In this document: positions 27,501 to 42,500 of the stretch, piece by piece
Position numbering within the stretch: the first letter of the stretch is position 1
Layout of the letters: each line of letters starts with the position of its first letter
From: Atrina japonica
Taxonomy: Eukaryota > Mollusca > Bivalvia > Pterioida > Pinnidae
DNA length: 64,000 nucleotides
Reading direction: 5' to 3'
Assembly (NCBI GenBank): GCA_030159075.1
Contig: BROG01000042.1
Coordinates: forward strand, 1,178,501 to 1,242,500
Notes under the pieces: model-generated
What the model saw: only the letters and a program-made list of their open reading frames with translations
What the model was told of the DNA's origin: nothing
Database searches by the model: none
Program-made: the position numbers and the translations under genes

Positions 27501-30500
27501 ATTTCCATTACTTTGTGTCCATTGTCATAAACTTCTCATATTTTGGACTTGTTCTCCAAAACTGCTGAAGTGATTTTCACAGAACTATGCAGGAAGCAAG
27601 TCAAGGTTCTGATGCTAAAAAAATAGGTCAAACTTTAAAAATCTTTTTCTTTCCTTTGGCACATCAAAGGGGATAAAACTGAATACACTGTTAGAAATTA
27701 AGGAGTATAAACCTTCTAAATGTACTAAAATTGTGACATTTCAGGGCTCAACACTAAGGCACGTCCGACCGACCCTATAAACCTAGTAAAAAGATTGGTC
27801 CGGTCTAGTTAATTTGTGTCAAAGTACATGGTCGGGTTAAAAAAATATCACTCAAATAGACTGAAGATTATTATTAAAAATAATTGTTGGGAAAACCATT
27901 TTGTTCTTTTTGTAATTTATTTACCGATAGTGGGACATTTATTTACATTACCGGTGATTGTGATAATAGATATGTCGCTGAAATTACGTGCCGTATAGAA
28001 TACTTTCATTTCCTTGTGTCGCCATATAATGTAATACGCCCTCTGGTGAGAGACTGGTATATAAAATAACTGGAATAATAGTAATATTACCAGGATGACG
28101 CATAAAGCCACTGGAATGACACATCAGATTATGTTTTCATCATTTTTAGATTATTTATATACAACTAAGAAGAATAAACTATTTTAATGTGAGAAGGGAA
28201 ACAGTGTTCTATAATTTTGTACAAATTGTACGAGTAGTTACGTCGGGGTTCAATATCACACCATTAAATATGAAAAGCTAGATCGTAATACGAGGACAAT
28301 ACCGACAAAATACCTTTTCTATAATGTAAAACCTATATATTAATTTTAAAAGTAAATTATTCCACAAAAATTATCATTGTGATGGAAAGGAGCTTCAATT
28401 CAGTTACATGTCCCGTCATTCCGGTAATTGGCGTCATTTCGGTAATTCTATGGACCCGCAAAAATTCAGATTGAAAGTGAAACTGAAAGCATCGGTCATA
28501 AAATCACAAGTGTGTGTGCAGCTTCACTTGCTAGCCTAGGCATATAAACCGGGCATATAGAATGGTACGCTTCTTTTTTGATAGTTTTGTTTGAATTGAG
28601 TCACGATATCTCTAATAAAGCAGATCAACTTACGATGATATCTGTTTACACTGAGTGAATGACCTGGCTTCTTTATAGTACAGTAGTGGAGGCATAACTA
28701 GGATGAGGGTGTATCATAGAAATCAAAGGGTGGAACCAATATTAGCCTAAAAGAAAATTTTAAACGTAGAAATACTTGTTTCTTGACTTCTATAAATAAA
28801 TTGTCAAAGCATTCAAGCTAATCTATTCAGCTTTTATTTTGTTCTGGAAAATAAATCAGTGGACAATCAGCATGAATACAGTGTACAAATTGAGGATAAT
28901 TTACCCACCAAGAAAATGACATGTAGTTTTATACTGTAACAAAATATACTTGTATTCAAGTCCTACTTATTAGAGTTAGTAGGCTTGAGTACTCTAGAGA
29001 TTATATGGAATTATTTCAATCATGAAATATTCCATTAATTTCTTTCTGTACTTATTTGTTTTTCTATGTTGTTTAAAAAATCAGTTAAAGCAGTAAATAG
29101 CATTTAAATGGTGCAGCAATAGCTAAAAATGAGACATAGATGCACAAGTCCTCTGCCCGTCATCGAGTTCGCTGAAATTATAACCACTTATTAAAAATTA
29201 AAAATATAGTGTTTTCATTATACCCTTAAAATCTCTAGATGTAGCGTACCCTAATTAAGTAGGATATGAAAAACTGGAAGAGAGATATCGATAGATACGA
29301 TGTAACTGAGGTCAGGTCTAGTGATGTTGAGGTCAGGTCTAGTAAAATTTTCTGGTACTGGTCAGACTGGTCTAGTTCTTTTTAAAGATAATGTTGAGCC
29401 CTGCATTTATAACCTGTTATTACCCAGGGAGTTCATAGTCTGTGGTGGGACCAATATAGCCAATATATCATAGGAAATCTTCTCCTCTATAAACCTTCTA
29501 AATGTACTAAAATTGTGACATTTATAACCTGTTATTACCCAGGGAGTAAGGGTTCATAGTCTGTGGTGGGACCAATATAGCCAATTTATCGTAGGAAATC
29601 TTCTCCTCTATAAAACCTTCAAAATGTACTAAAATTGTGAAATTTATAACCTGTTATTACCCAGGGAGTAGGGGTTCATAGTCTGTGGTGGGACCAATAT
29701 ATCGTAGGAAATCTTCTCCTCTATAAACCTTCTAAATGTACTAAAATTGTGACATTTATAACCTGTTATTACCCAGGGAGTACGGGTTCATAGTTTGTGG
29801 TGGGACCAATATATCGTAGGAAATCTTCCCCTCTATAAACCTTCTAAATCTACTAAAATTGTGATGTTTATAACCTGTTATTACCCAGGGAGTAAGGGTT
29901 CATAGTCTGTGGTGGAACCAATATAGCCAATATATCATAGGAAATCTTCTCCTCTATAAGCATTCTAAATGTGCTAAAATTGTGAAAGTTATAACCTGTT
30001 ATTACCCAGGGAGTAGGGGTTCATAGTTGGTGGTGGGACCAATATAGCCAATATATCGTAGGAAATCTTCTCCTCTATAAACCTTCTAAATGTACTAAAA
30101 TTGTGACATTTATAACCTGTTATTACCCAGGGAGTAGGGGTTCATAGTCTGTGGTGGGACCAATATAGCCAATATATTGTTGGAAATCTTCTCCTCTCTA
30201 AACCTCTAAATGTACTAAAATTGTGACATTTATAACCTGTTATTATCCAGGGAGTTCATAGTCTGTGGTGGGACCAATATAGTCAATATATCGTAGGAAA
30301 TCTTCTCCTCTATAAACCTTCTAAATGTACTAAAATTGTGAAATTTATAACCTGTTATTACCCAGGGAGTACAGGTTCATAGTCGGTGGTGGGACCAATA
30401 TAGCCGATATATCAAAGGAAATCTTCTCCTCCATAAACATTCTAAATGTACTAAAATTGTGAAATTTATAACCTTTTATTACCCAGGGAGTACGGATTCA

Positions 30501-33500
30501 TAGTCTGTGGTGGAACCAATATAGCCAATATATTGTAGGAAATCTTCTCCTCTCTAAACCTCTAAATGTACTAAAATTGTGACATTTATAACCTGTTATT
30601 ATCCAGGGAGTTCATAGTCTGTGGTGGGACCAATATAGTCAATATATCGTAGGAAAATCTTTCTCCTCTATAAACCTTCTAAATGTACTAAAATTGTGAC
30701 ATTTATAACCTGTTATTACCCAGAGAGTACGGGTTCATAGTCGGTGGTGGGACCAATATAGCCGATATATCAAAGGAAATCTTCTCCTCCATAAACATTC
30801 TAAATGTACTAAAATTGTGAAATTTATAACCTGTTATTACCCAGGGAGAAGGGGTTCATAGTCTGTGGTGGGACCAATATAGCCAATATATCGTAGGAAA
30901 TCTTCTCCTCTCTAAACCTTAAAAAGTTTTGTGACAATAACCTGTTATTATCCAGGGAGTTCATAGTCTGTGGTGGGACCAATATATCGTAGGAAATCTT
31001 GTCCTCTATAAACCTTCTAAATGTACTAAAATTGTGAAATTTATAACCTGTTATTACCCAGGGAGTAGGGGTTCATAGTCTGTGATGGGACCAATATAGC
31101 CAATATATTGTTGGAAATCTTCTCCTCTCTAAACCTCTAAATGTACTAAAATTGTGACATTTATAACCTGTTATTATCCAGGGAGTTCATAGTCTGTGGT
31201 GGGACCAATATAGTCAATATATCGTAGGAAATCTTCTCCTCTATAAACCTTCAAAATGTACTAAAATTGTGAAATTTATAACCTGTTATTACCCAGGGAG
31301 AAGGGGTTCATAGTCTGTGGTGGGTCCAATATAGCCAATATATAGTAGGAAATCTTCTCCTCTTTTTCTATGCATTGAAGAGAAAAATTGAATACATTTT
31401 TAGAAGGAGCACAAAGCCATTTACCAAAATTGTCAGTAGTTTTATAGCCAAAATTGGCAAATGGGAGCAAAAAAAATATTTATAAAAAAATCTAACTTTT
31501 TGGAGTCATTTAAGGTGCCAGGAAATGACAAGAATGCAGGATTTTATCTAGAGCTTATGGGGACCTATGCAGCCCCCAAACCCCCAGCAATAAAGTTTTG
31601 CAACCCATGTTTTTCTACTTTTTTCTTATAACCCGAAATCATGTCTGTAAATTCTAAGGAAAATTTGAATATATTTTTAGAAAGAGCCCAATGCCTCCTA
31701 TCTAAATTGTGAATTTTATTATTACCCTGTGGGCAGGGTCTTGGGTGGGGCCAGTATGGCCATATATAGTGATCATGTTCTTTATCTGATAAAATCTTCT
31801 TCTTTGCATTGCAAAGCAAAATTGAATATAATTTTAGGATTTGTGAATGGTTATATCCAAGAGCAGGGGTTCAGGATCATGGGTGTGGCCAATATAGCCA
31901 TATAGTGATATGCTTAGTCATAGAAAATATTCTCCCTGTTAATAAAGGAAAAACATGACAAGCACAGGGGAGGCAGAGGGCAGGGATTTCTCTCTCATCC
32001 TTGATGATCATTCTATTTTATATTGATGTTATTATTAAATGCAGTTCAAGGATTTTTGTGTATTTGCCGTGTCATATTTAATGATGTAGTGAGAAAATTT
32101 CCTGATACATTAAATAGATATCTAAATTACTACCTATTAAGGTATTTTTTGCAACTTTTTGTACCTACATGTATGTCATTTATTTTCAAGACCAGGTTTG
32201 GACCAGGTTAAGTTTTTATATCTAACCTATATTTCCCACTGTAGGTTACGGTAGAGACAGCCGATGCTTTGGCAAAATCAAAGAAGTTACTGACTTCTGC
32301 TTTTGCTGATGATGATGAGGGTGATGAAGATGTAGAAAACATTAATTGGGATGGCACACCTGTGGCAGTATCATCTTCCAATACAGGTAGATATACCTGG
32401 TCATGCATTATCATTGTTTGTGAATTGATTTACAGATTTTAAAACTGTATCAAAATGTCACAGATTTTTTATTTTTTATATCAACATTATGTAATGTAGA
32501 AAAAAATTATTTGGCACAACTATTACAACATGTAAGTACTCTGTACTGGTATAATCAGATGCACTTACCATTTTAAATGATCCTTTATGAATCAAGATAA
32601 ATCTACTTGTATGTACATGTATATGCACAGAGCATGCTGAAATATTTTGGCGTCTTGTTATATGTATTTACTTCTTTATTTTACAATTTTTTTTTCTTTT
32701 CAGTTCTGTTCTCTTCATTCTTAAAACTTTTTTTTTCAAAAAGATTTTATTCATTTCTATTCATCTTAAAAATTGAAAACTATTTGAAAGTATCACTAAT
32801 AGTCTAGAATTTCTTTATGTAGAAATTTATGTAGGAATGTTTGTATTTTTTCTCTTTTTTATGAAATTGAAAGTAAAGCAGTGGCCTGTACCAAAACAAT
32901 TCTTCAAGTAAAGCTGTATAGAGGATTACAAAAGTTACTGCATTGAAATTCTTTATTTTAATTTTTCCTTGGAAATTCTTTTTTTTGGGGGGGGTTTCTT
33001 TTATTCATTCATGATAAAAGTTAATAAGATTAACTTTGAATGGTTATTTGACATCACAAGAGAGAAATCACAGTTAGGGTAAATCAAACTTGTCTTGAAG
33101 AGAAATTCTCTTTCATGTCTCTATTCATTTATACTTGTTATGAATTATAAACCTGATCTTATATTTTAAGTTGCATTTGATAATTTTGTTTTATCAATTT
33201 CTTATGTATGCAAAATATCCTTTGTGCTTTTAAATTAATCCTCTACACATATATTAATATCACATAATATCTTGAACACAAGCCTATCTATATAAAATCA
33301 CCCCTAAACCATAAAAAATCTTATAAGTTCCACTTGTATTTTGTTACCCAAATTATCTTGTCTTAAAGTTTAGTAGTATCACTCTTAAATAAATTACCAT
33401 CCTCTCTTTAAATATCTTTAGAAGGGTTTGTGTGTTAACAATATTAGCAGTATATTCTTAAGCTTGCTTTTTATGTACTGCTGCTTTCTAACCATGTAAG

Positions 33501-36500
33501 GTTACAGACAGGATGTTTCCCAAGCTGAGCTTCTTCCATCCTCATCCCAATACCCACCCTCTGCTGCCAGACAGACCTCCGGTAAACCTCCAACCCCTGC
33601 TTACATGACACATTCAAGGTCCCAGAGTGTCACTTTTGGTAAGTGTATGAAGAGAGAAAAAAAGAGTATTTGTCTGTATGTTAGATCACATTTGGTTTGA
33701 TACATGACAACATGGAAAGATGAATTGACATTTAAAATGTTTTCTACATAATGTCAGAAGTTCAGAACACATTTCAAACTTGTGAAATAATTACAGAAAT
33801 TTGTAAACAATCAACACTACAGCAATGTTGTAGAATAGCTTATCATCCAAATACATATTTGTATTTACTACTGAAAACAGTGAAATATCTCTGGATGACA
33901 AGGATAATTGTTTGAGAGAAAAAACAATTAGAAATTAGAATTTATCTATAAAAATTCTCACTGAAGGAAAAGTTAGGAATAAGGAAATGTTCAGAGTAAT
34001 TGGTCAGATTCAGATCTGCCTTTTTTTTTCCACAGGAATGTCCTACATTTATGTTATCTATTAAAGTTACAAATATATGTATATAAAAATCCAGTATGTT
34101 TTACTGTTAATTTGGTTTTATTTGTGAAAATATCTCTAGCACTCTGGCTCACGAAAATAATATTCTTGCTTAATTTTCTAACCTAATACTGAAAGTGAAA
34201 CTGAAATGTGCAATGCAACATTCTTGTCCCAGGGACATAAAAGAAAATGATAAGTTTTAAAAAATGGTTGATATTTATTGTGAGTCAACATTAGAATATG
34301 GCTGAACATGTACAGAGGACAACTTTTGTACTGACGTACAATAACAGTATGAGGAAATGGACATTTGAAATTGTGAAAATATCATCTTGCTAATAAATTT
34401 AGAACTGGTGTTTTGCGAAAATAAAGTCTCGCAATAATTACCAAATTTACAGTATTCATGCTATCAAGATAATGTATATTGCATGAATTACTTGATTAAA
34501 TCTGTTGACCTAATTATTCAGGGTATCACCTAGGCCTGTTCCTTACAGATATGACCTATCTATCTTATATTGTCTGCAGGTTGCTTGTAATAGCATTCTA
34601 TATAACTACTGTTTGAAATATGGCATATTTTAATAACAGTAAGCAAAATTGTTGTCATCATTTTCTTTTTTCATTTGGTATGGTTTTGGATAAATATTTT
34701 CAATATACTTTATTGCTATTATTTCAGTGGTTTTTTTTTATTTCTCAGTCATATATACATGTATATACAGTTGAAACCTGGCCTAAAGACCACTTCACTC
34801 AGGAGTCCAGCTTGTTTTTAAGACTGCAAATGTCTTGTAGTTGTATTTATAATTTCTGAGTATTTTGTATTACAGGTGTATATATGATTTCTGAGTATTT
34901 TGTATTACATGTGTATATATGATTTCTGAGTATTTTGTATTACATGTATATATATGATTTCTGAGTATTTTGTATTACATGTATATATATGATTTCTGAG
35001 TATTTTGTATTACATGTGTATATATGATTTCTGAGTATTTTGTATTACATGTATATATATGATTTCTGAGTATTTTGTATGTCATGTATATATATGATTT
35101 CTGAGTATTTTGTATTACATGTGTATATATGATTTCTGAGTATTTTGTATTACATGTGTATATATGATTTCTGAGTATTTTGTATTACATGTGTATATAT
35201 GATTTCTGAGGATTTTGTATTACGTGTATAATATGATTTCTGTGTTTTGTATTACATGTATTCATGATTTCTAAGTATTTTGTATTACATGTATTAGGTA
35301 TACAGTTCACCCCGATATGCCGCCACCTTTTGTTTTCCTGAATTTTGATGGGTTTGTCAATACATGTATATCAAGGTTTACTATTTTCGAGTTGTGGTCA
35401 TTTTCATCTTGACATGTCTTTAATCCCTGTTGCATATCATATCCTGTTTACAACTCATTATCGTAAATTTGGATATTTTGGCCATTGTTTAACTTTGGAC
35501 AATTTGGCCATCCTATTAAAATGGTCAAAATTAAACCGTCCAAAATATATTGTAGCAGTACGTGTTTGACGACCGAAAAATCTGGATCTGTTTCTAACAT
35601 TAGACACGAAACATTTCTAATGTTAACTTTCATCGTTTTTTTTGTTGTTGTTTAAAATAACTCTTTGACAGGGTGGTAATACAAGGCTTTAAGTTTACTC
35701 ATAATTATTTCTTGACGTGTATTTGCTGTGTAAATACACGACGTGTTGATATTTTCCAACTCTCACAGAAGCGTGACAGTCACAAGCTAATCCTTGTCTG
35801 AGCTCTACACTTTGTTCATACAACCAGATACCAGTTTATAACATTGGATATTCAAGTTATCTCCCTTTGCAGTCCAAATATGAATTAATTAAACAAGCTA
35901 CAGTCGGCTAACAGTTTTAGTCACATCTGTTTTTTCATCTGGGCTGGCGATATTTTGGAGGGATTTAACATGTTCAAATGACCATTTGTACTGGAGAATA
36001 GGCGGTGAGCAGTGAGGGAATTCAATGAGGGAATTATATGGGAGGAAATCCGTTCTTCAAGAAATAGCAGCGTTATGCAAGTTTGGCGTTATAACGGTGG
36101 TGAACTGTATATGATTTCTGAGTACTCTGTATGTTAAATATTCAGTTTATGTTGTAAAGATATACCGTACTTATAATACTTAATTTCAATTTTTGAGTGT
36201 GCTAATTCTGATATTGTTTGCACATTTCAAATAAACATTTTGTTTGATAAAATAATAATATGTAAACTTACTATTAATACCGCTTAGTGCTACTGATATT
36301 CTTCAGTGCTTTAATCATTGTCACATATAAAAATATGTTCATCTTTTATATTTTGCAATCATTTTACATGATTAACAAGCATTATTTCAGTAATTATTTT
36401 AAACTTTTACACATATCATGGCTTATTTTGTTATTTATAGGCATAACTCCAAAAACTTCTGTTCAGCCTAGCACTGGATCAGTTTCATATAGCAAATCCC

Positions 36501-39500
36501 ACGAGAAGCTTCCAACTTCACCCTCAAGTTTTCCAACTAGACCCTTATTTCAGAATGTCCCTTCTGGAGCCCCATCTCAAAGCATTCAATCTAGTACTAT
36601 ATCTCAAAGCAGTTACTTGGAAGATGGTAAGTTTTACATACTTTGCTGAGATAAAATAATATCTCTTTTAACATCACTTGAATTACTAATTGAAATTACG
36701 ACTAATAACTCCATGGTAGCAATGAAAGCATGTATTCCTTATGCTGTTTGGTAATGTTTCCAGTCATACAGTATTCAAACTTATATGTATAATTCAAAAT
36801 CCACTTTATTAATTTCACGGATGTAGAGAAATTGTTACTCCATGTTTCCAGTCATACAGTATTCAAACTTATATGTACAATTCAAAATCCACTTTATTAA
36901 TTTCACGGATGTAGAGAAATTGTTACTCCATGTTTCCAGTCATACAGTATTCACACTTATATGTACAATTCAAATTCCACTTTATTAATTTCACGGATGT
37001 AGAGAAATTGTTACTCTATGTTTTATCAAAGTGAAAATTTGAGGTCATGCAGGTTTTACTTTTCTTGTTGATTCTGAATGTGGCATAATTTGCTTTAAAT
37101 GATAAAATTAAATTACAATTAATGTTCAGCTAGGGAAGATATCCCTGAAAAGGGAATTATAGTGTACAACAAAAAGAGGTATCCCATAGACAGGAAATTT
37201 AGTGTATAACAAGGGGAGATAACCCCTAAAATGTAAATATTGTATATGACAAGGAGAGATAACCCCCCAAGAAGAAATATTGTTAAAAAGTACCTGCATT
37301 GTTGACCAAATTATTACATGTTCATTTCATCATTACACTTAATAAAAAAATTATTGTTGAACAGTAAAGATGTGGTTAACTACATATAGTGTTTGATTCT
37401 TGACAAAAATATTGAAATTTTTCCTAGCTTTGTCAGAATTTTGTTTCTGAGTTCACATTGGCTACAAAGACTTTAATGACTTTTCACTAACAAAATAAAT
37501 GACTTAATACATGTACTGATATTACTTTTCAGCTATGGAAAACAGTCATGCTAAACCACACTCCCAGGATCCTACTAAAATGGCTGAACAGATACAATTC
37601 TTACAGAGATCTTTGCAGGTTATTATTTGATATAATCACTTGTCAATTTGTTTCTTCAAACGTGATAAAAAAAATCTTACTGTCACATTTCACATAACAG
37701 AACATGCACTAATGTGTGTGTGTTTTCAAATTCATATGCAATTTTTATTAGTCCCCCATGCTTAGAGGGTGGGGGGGGGGGGAGTTTGGACCTTTAGTTT
37801 TGTGTTGTTTCCTTCTGTCCTTTTGGTGCTTTTGCCATATCTCTCTAACTTCTTCAGGTATGCTCGCCATATTTATTGAAGGTATAAATCATAAGTAGAT
37901 GGAGTGTCACATACAACAAATGTACTCCTATCACCCTTTGTTTTGAGAGTTATTTCCCTTTATTGAAGTTAATTGTCAGGACCAAGTCTAAGTCACCTTT
38001 TCACTTAGGTTCATTATAGTTGATGTAGATATGCATCTTAAGTAGGCAGTGTGTTGCATACAATAATTTTCATCCTGTCTCCCTTATTTTTAGAATTATT
38101 GCCCTTTTTCGGCTTTATTTGTTGACGCCATATCTATTTCATTATTTCCACTAGGCTCACCATATTTGGAACAGATTTACATCTTAGGTAGATGAAGTGA
38201 TTTTATTGATTTATGTATCTTGGCAATATATGGGGGACTACTGATTCTTTGAATTAGCCTTGTAAGCCTTGTAGCGGTGAAATTGAACTATTTTGTAAGA
38301 ACTGCTAGGCTTATTTATTCTATTCAAATTTGGTATCATATGTAACATCAAAAGTGTAAGGTTGAGAAAATTAGATTTACAGGTGCCCTTTGTTTTACAT
38401 GTTTTCACAGGAAGATGTTAATATGTGTGTTTTGAATGACTTTGAAACCAAAATGTTTAGAAATACTGTGTACCTATAATGGTGAAATTATCATGCTAAA
38501 ATTACAGGATCAATACAATATACTATGTACCTATACAGGTGACAATATCATGCTAAAATAACAGGATCAGTACAATATAACATGTACCTATACAGGTGAC
38601 AATATCATGCTAAAATAACAGGATTAGTACAATATAACATGTACCTATACAGGTGACAATATCATGCTAAAATAACAGGATCAGTACAATATACTATGTA
38701 CCTATACAGGTGACAATATCATGCTAAAATAACAGGATTAGTACAATATACCATGTACCTATACAAGTGACAATATCATGCTAAAATAACAGGATTAGTA
38801 CAATATACCATGTAAATTATACAAGTGACAATATCATCATGCTAAAATAACAGGATTAGTACAATATACTATGTACCTATACAGGTGACAATATCATGCT
38901 AAAATTACAGGATCAGTACAGTATACTATGTACCTATACAAGTGACAATATCATGCTAAAATAACAGGATTAGTACAATATACTATGTACCTATACAGGT
39001 GACAATATCATGCTAAAATTACAGGATCAGTACAATATACTATGTACCTATACAGGTGACAATATCATGCTAAAATAACAGGATTAGTACAATATACCAT
39101 GTACCTATGTACCTATACAGGTGACAATATCATGCTAAAATAACAGGATTAGTACAATATACCATGTACCTATACAGGTGACAATATCATGCTAAAATTA
39201 AGGATCAGTAGTACAAATATACTATACAGGTACCTATACAAGTGACATATATCATGCAATACAAAAATAACAGGATTAGTACAATATACTATGTACCTAT
39301 ACAGGTGACAATATCATGCTAAAATAACAGGAATAACAGGATTAGTACAGGTGACAATTAATACTATGTACCTATACATACAAGTGACAATATATCATAA
39401 CAGGCTAAAATAACAGGATTAGTACAGTATAACATGTACCTATACAGGTGACAATATCATGCTAAAATTACAGGATCAGTACAGTATACTATGTACCTAT

Positions 39501-42500
39501 ACAAGTGACAATATCATGCTAAAATACAATTAACATATACTATTAGTACAATATACTATGTACCTATACAGGTGACAATACTATCATGCAATATCAAAAT
39601 TACAGGATCAGTACAATATACCATGTACCTATACAGGTGACAATATCATGCTAAAATTACAGGATTAGTACAATATACTATGTACCTATACAGGTGACAA
39701 TATCATGCTAAAATTACAGGATTAGTACAGTATACCATGTACCTATACAGGTGACAATATCATGCTAAAATAACAGGATTAGTACAATATACTATGTACC
39801 TATACAGGTGACAATATCATGCTAAAATAACAGGATTAGTACAATATACTATGTACCTATACAGGTGACAATATCATGCTAAAATTACAGGATCAGTACA
39901 ATATACCATGTACCTATACAGGTGACAATATCATGCTAAAATAACAGGATACAGGATAGTACAATATACTATGTACCTATACAGGTGACAATATCATGCT
40001 AAAATTACACAGGATCAATACAATTATACTATGTACCTATACAGGTGACAATATCATGCTAAAAATTACAGGATCAGTACAATATAACATGTCAGTACCT
40101 ATACAGGTGACAATATCATGCTAAAATAACAGGATTAGTACAATATACTATGTACCTATACAGGTGACAATATCATGCTAAAATTACAGGATTAGTACAA
40201 TATACCATGTACCTATACAGGTGACAATATCATGCTAAAATAACAGGATTAGTACAATATACTATGTACCTATACAGGTGACAATATCATGCTAAAATAA
40301 CAGGATTAGTACAATATAACATGTACCTATACAGGTGACAATATCATGCTAAAATAACAGGATTAGGACATACAAATATACCATGTACCTATACAGGTGA
40401 CAATATCATGCTAAAATAACAGGATTAGTACAATATACTATGTACCTATACAGGTGACAATATCATGCTAAAATTACAGGATCAATACAATATACTATGT
40501 ACCTATACAGGTGACAATATCATGCTAAAATTACAGGATCAGTACAATATAACATGTACCTATACAGGTGACAATATCATGCTAAAATAACAGGATTAGT
40601 ACAATATACTATGTACCTATACAGGTGACAATATCATGCTAAAATTACAGGATTAGTACAATATACCATGTACCTATACAGGTGACAATATCATGCTAAA
40701 ATAACAGGATTAGTACAATATACTATGTACCTATACAGGTGACAATATCATGCTAAAATAACAGGATCAGTACAATATACCATGTACCTATACAGGTGAC
40801 AATATCATGCTAAAATTACAGGATCAGTACAGTAACATACCACATACCTATACAGGTGACAGTATGGTAAAATTATAGTATCATTAAAACATCAATTCTT
40901 GATTTACAGAGAGCAAAACAGTCGGGAATGATAGCACTTCCTGTTGATGATACAGTTAAAAGAATGATTAATGAAGAGGTATGTTACATAGACTCAAAGT
41001 TTACATCAGTTTTTACTGTATGTATGTCTTGTACTTGTAGATGAAAAAATCAAATATATCCAAAATAATCACTAACTGTTCATTAAAATGAAATACAGTT
41101 ATCTTTATATATTTAAGTTAATTATCAGTTACATTTTTCAATCATTCAAAAATCTGTTGATAAATTCATCTTGAGGTATATGAACACTGACTCTTTGACC
41201 CTCAACTGTCTTTATGGTATGCTTCTTTCTATTGGATCAGTCCATTGTAGGCTGCAGGGTTGAAAGGTTTGATGAAAGTACCTGTCCTCTACCTGTAAAT
41301 ATTGAACAATTACAAAAATTTAACCAAACTTTTTTCTGACACATTTTAATCGGCTTGATAATGTTTTTTATCTATGTGTGTCTCATTTCTGTTGACTTTC
41401 AATTTCAGCCTTACAGCTTGGAGATGTACAAGTCTAAAGAAGATAAACTAGCTCTTTTAGATCAAACCATTGCTTTACATGATGGGAATTCCATAATTGC
41501 TGTAAGTAATTCTTAGTAATGTGGTATTCTCCAATACTTTAAAAAAAAAATTCATATTGTATGCAAAAGTCCTAGACAGTGTGGAGATATGGTCTTTCCA
41601 GTCACTTGTATTAGAATTTCAAATGAAAATTCTCATCTAAAAGTGAGCAGAATAAAAGAAATTTTAGTAGAGAGAAGATTGAGAGACATTTGAATTTGTG
41701 GTTTAATTCAGTATTAAAAACATTCTAATTTATGTATACAACACAGTGAATTAGTAATTCAGTCCACCAAACCAAAGTGAATTATGTAAACAACAGTCAA
41801 TAAGAACTTCAGTCCACCAAACCAAAATGAATTTTGTAAACAATACAGTCAATTTGTACTTCAGTCCACAAAACCTAAGTGAATTATTTAAACAACAAAA
41901 TGCACCATAGATTAAATCATAATTATTGTATATATTACTGACATTTTTAAAAATGTTAATTTCCTGAGTATTTCCTTTTACCATTTACTTTTGTATTCTG
42001 TCGATAATATGTTTTCTGTTTTATATGTGTATTGTTTTCTGTTTTATATGTGTATTGTTTTCTGTTTTATATGCATATTGTTTTCTGTTTTATATGTGTA
42101 TTGTTTTTGGTTTATGTGTGTATTGTTTTCTGTTTTATATGTGTATTGTTTTCTGTTTGATATGTGTATTGTTTTCTGTTTCATATGTGTATTGTTTTCT
42201 GTTTCATATGTGTATTGTTTTTTGTGTTATGTGTATTGTTTTCTGTTTTATATGTGTATTGTTTTCTGTTTTATATGTGTATTGTTTTCGGTTTTGTGTG
42301 TATTTTCTGTTTTATATGTATATTGCTTTCTGTTTTATATGCGTATTTTTTTCTGCTTTATATGTGTATTGTTTTCGGTTTATGCATTGTTTTCTGCTTT
42401 ATATGTGTATTGTTTTCGGTTTATGTGTGTATTGTTTTCTGTTTTATATGTGTATTGTTTTCGGTTTTTTGTATGAATACAAATTGATATTCCATTGACT

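Noticed and set aside
36287..36440. N-terminal extension of the VIPAS39 exon 5 frame
   Set aside because: Intron sequence upstream of a TTATTTATAG acceptor; phase and composition do not support coding.
41991..42498. Overlapping Cys/Phe/Tyr-rich open frames in three phases
   Set aside because: Product of the 23-bp array in VIPAS39 intron 8; all three frames are equally open.
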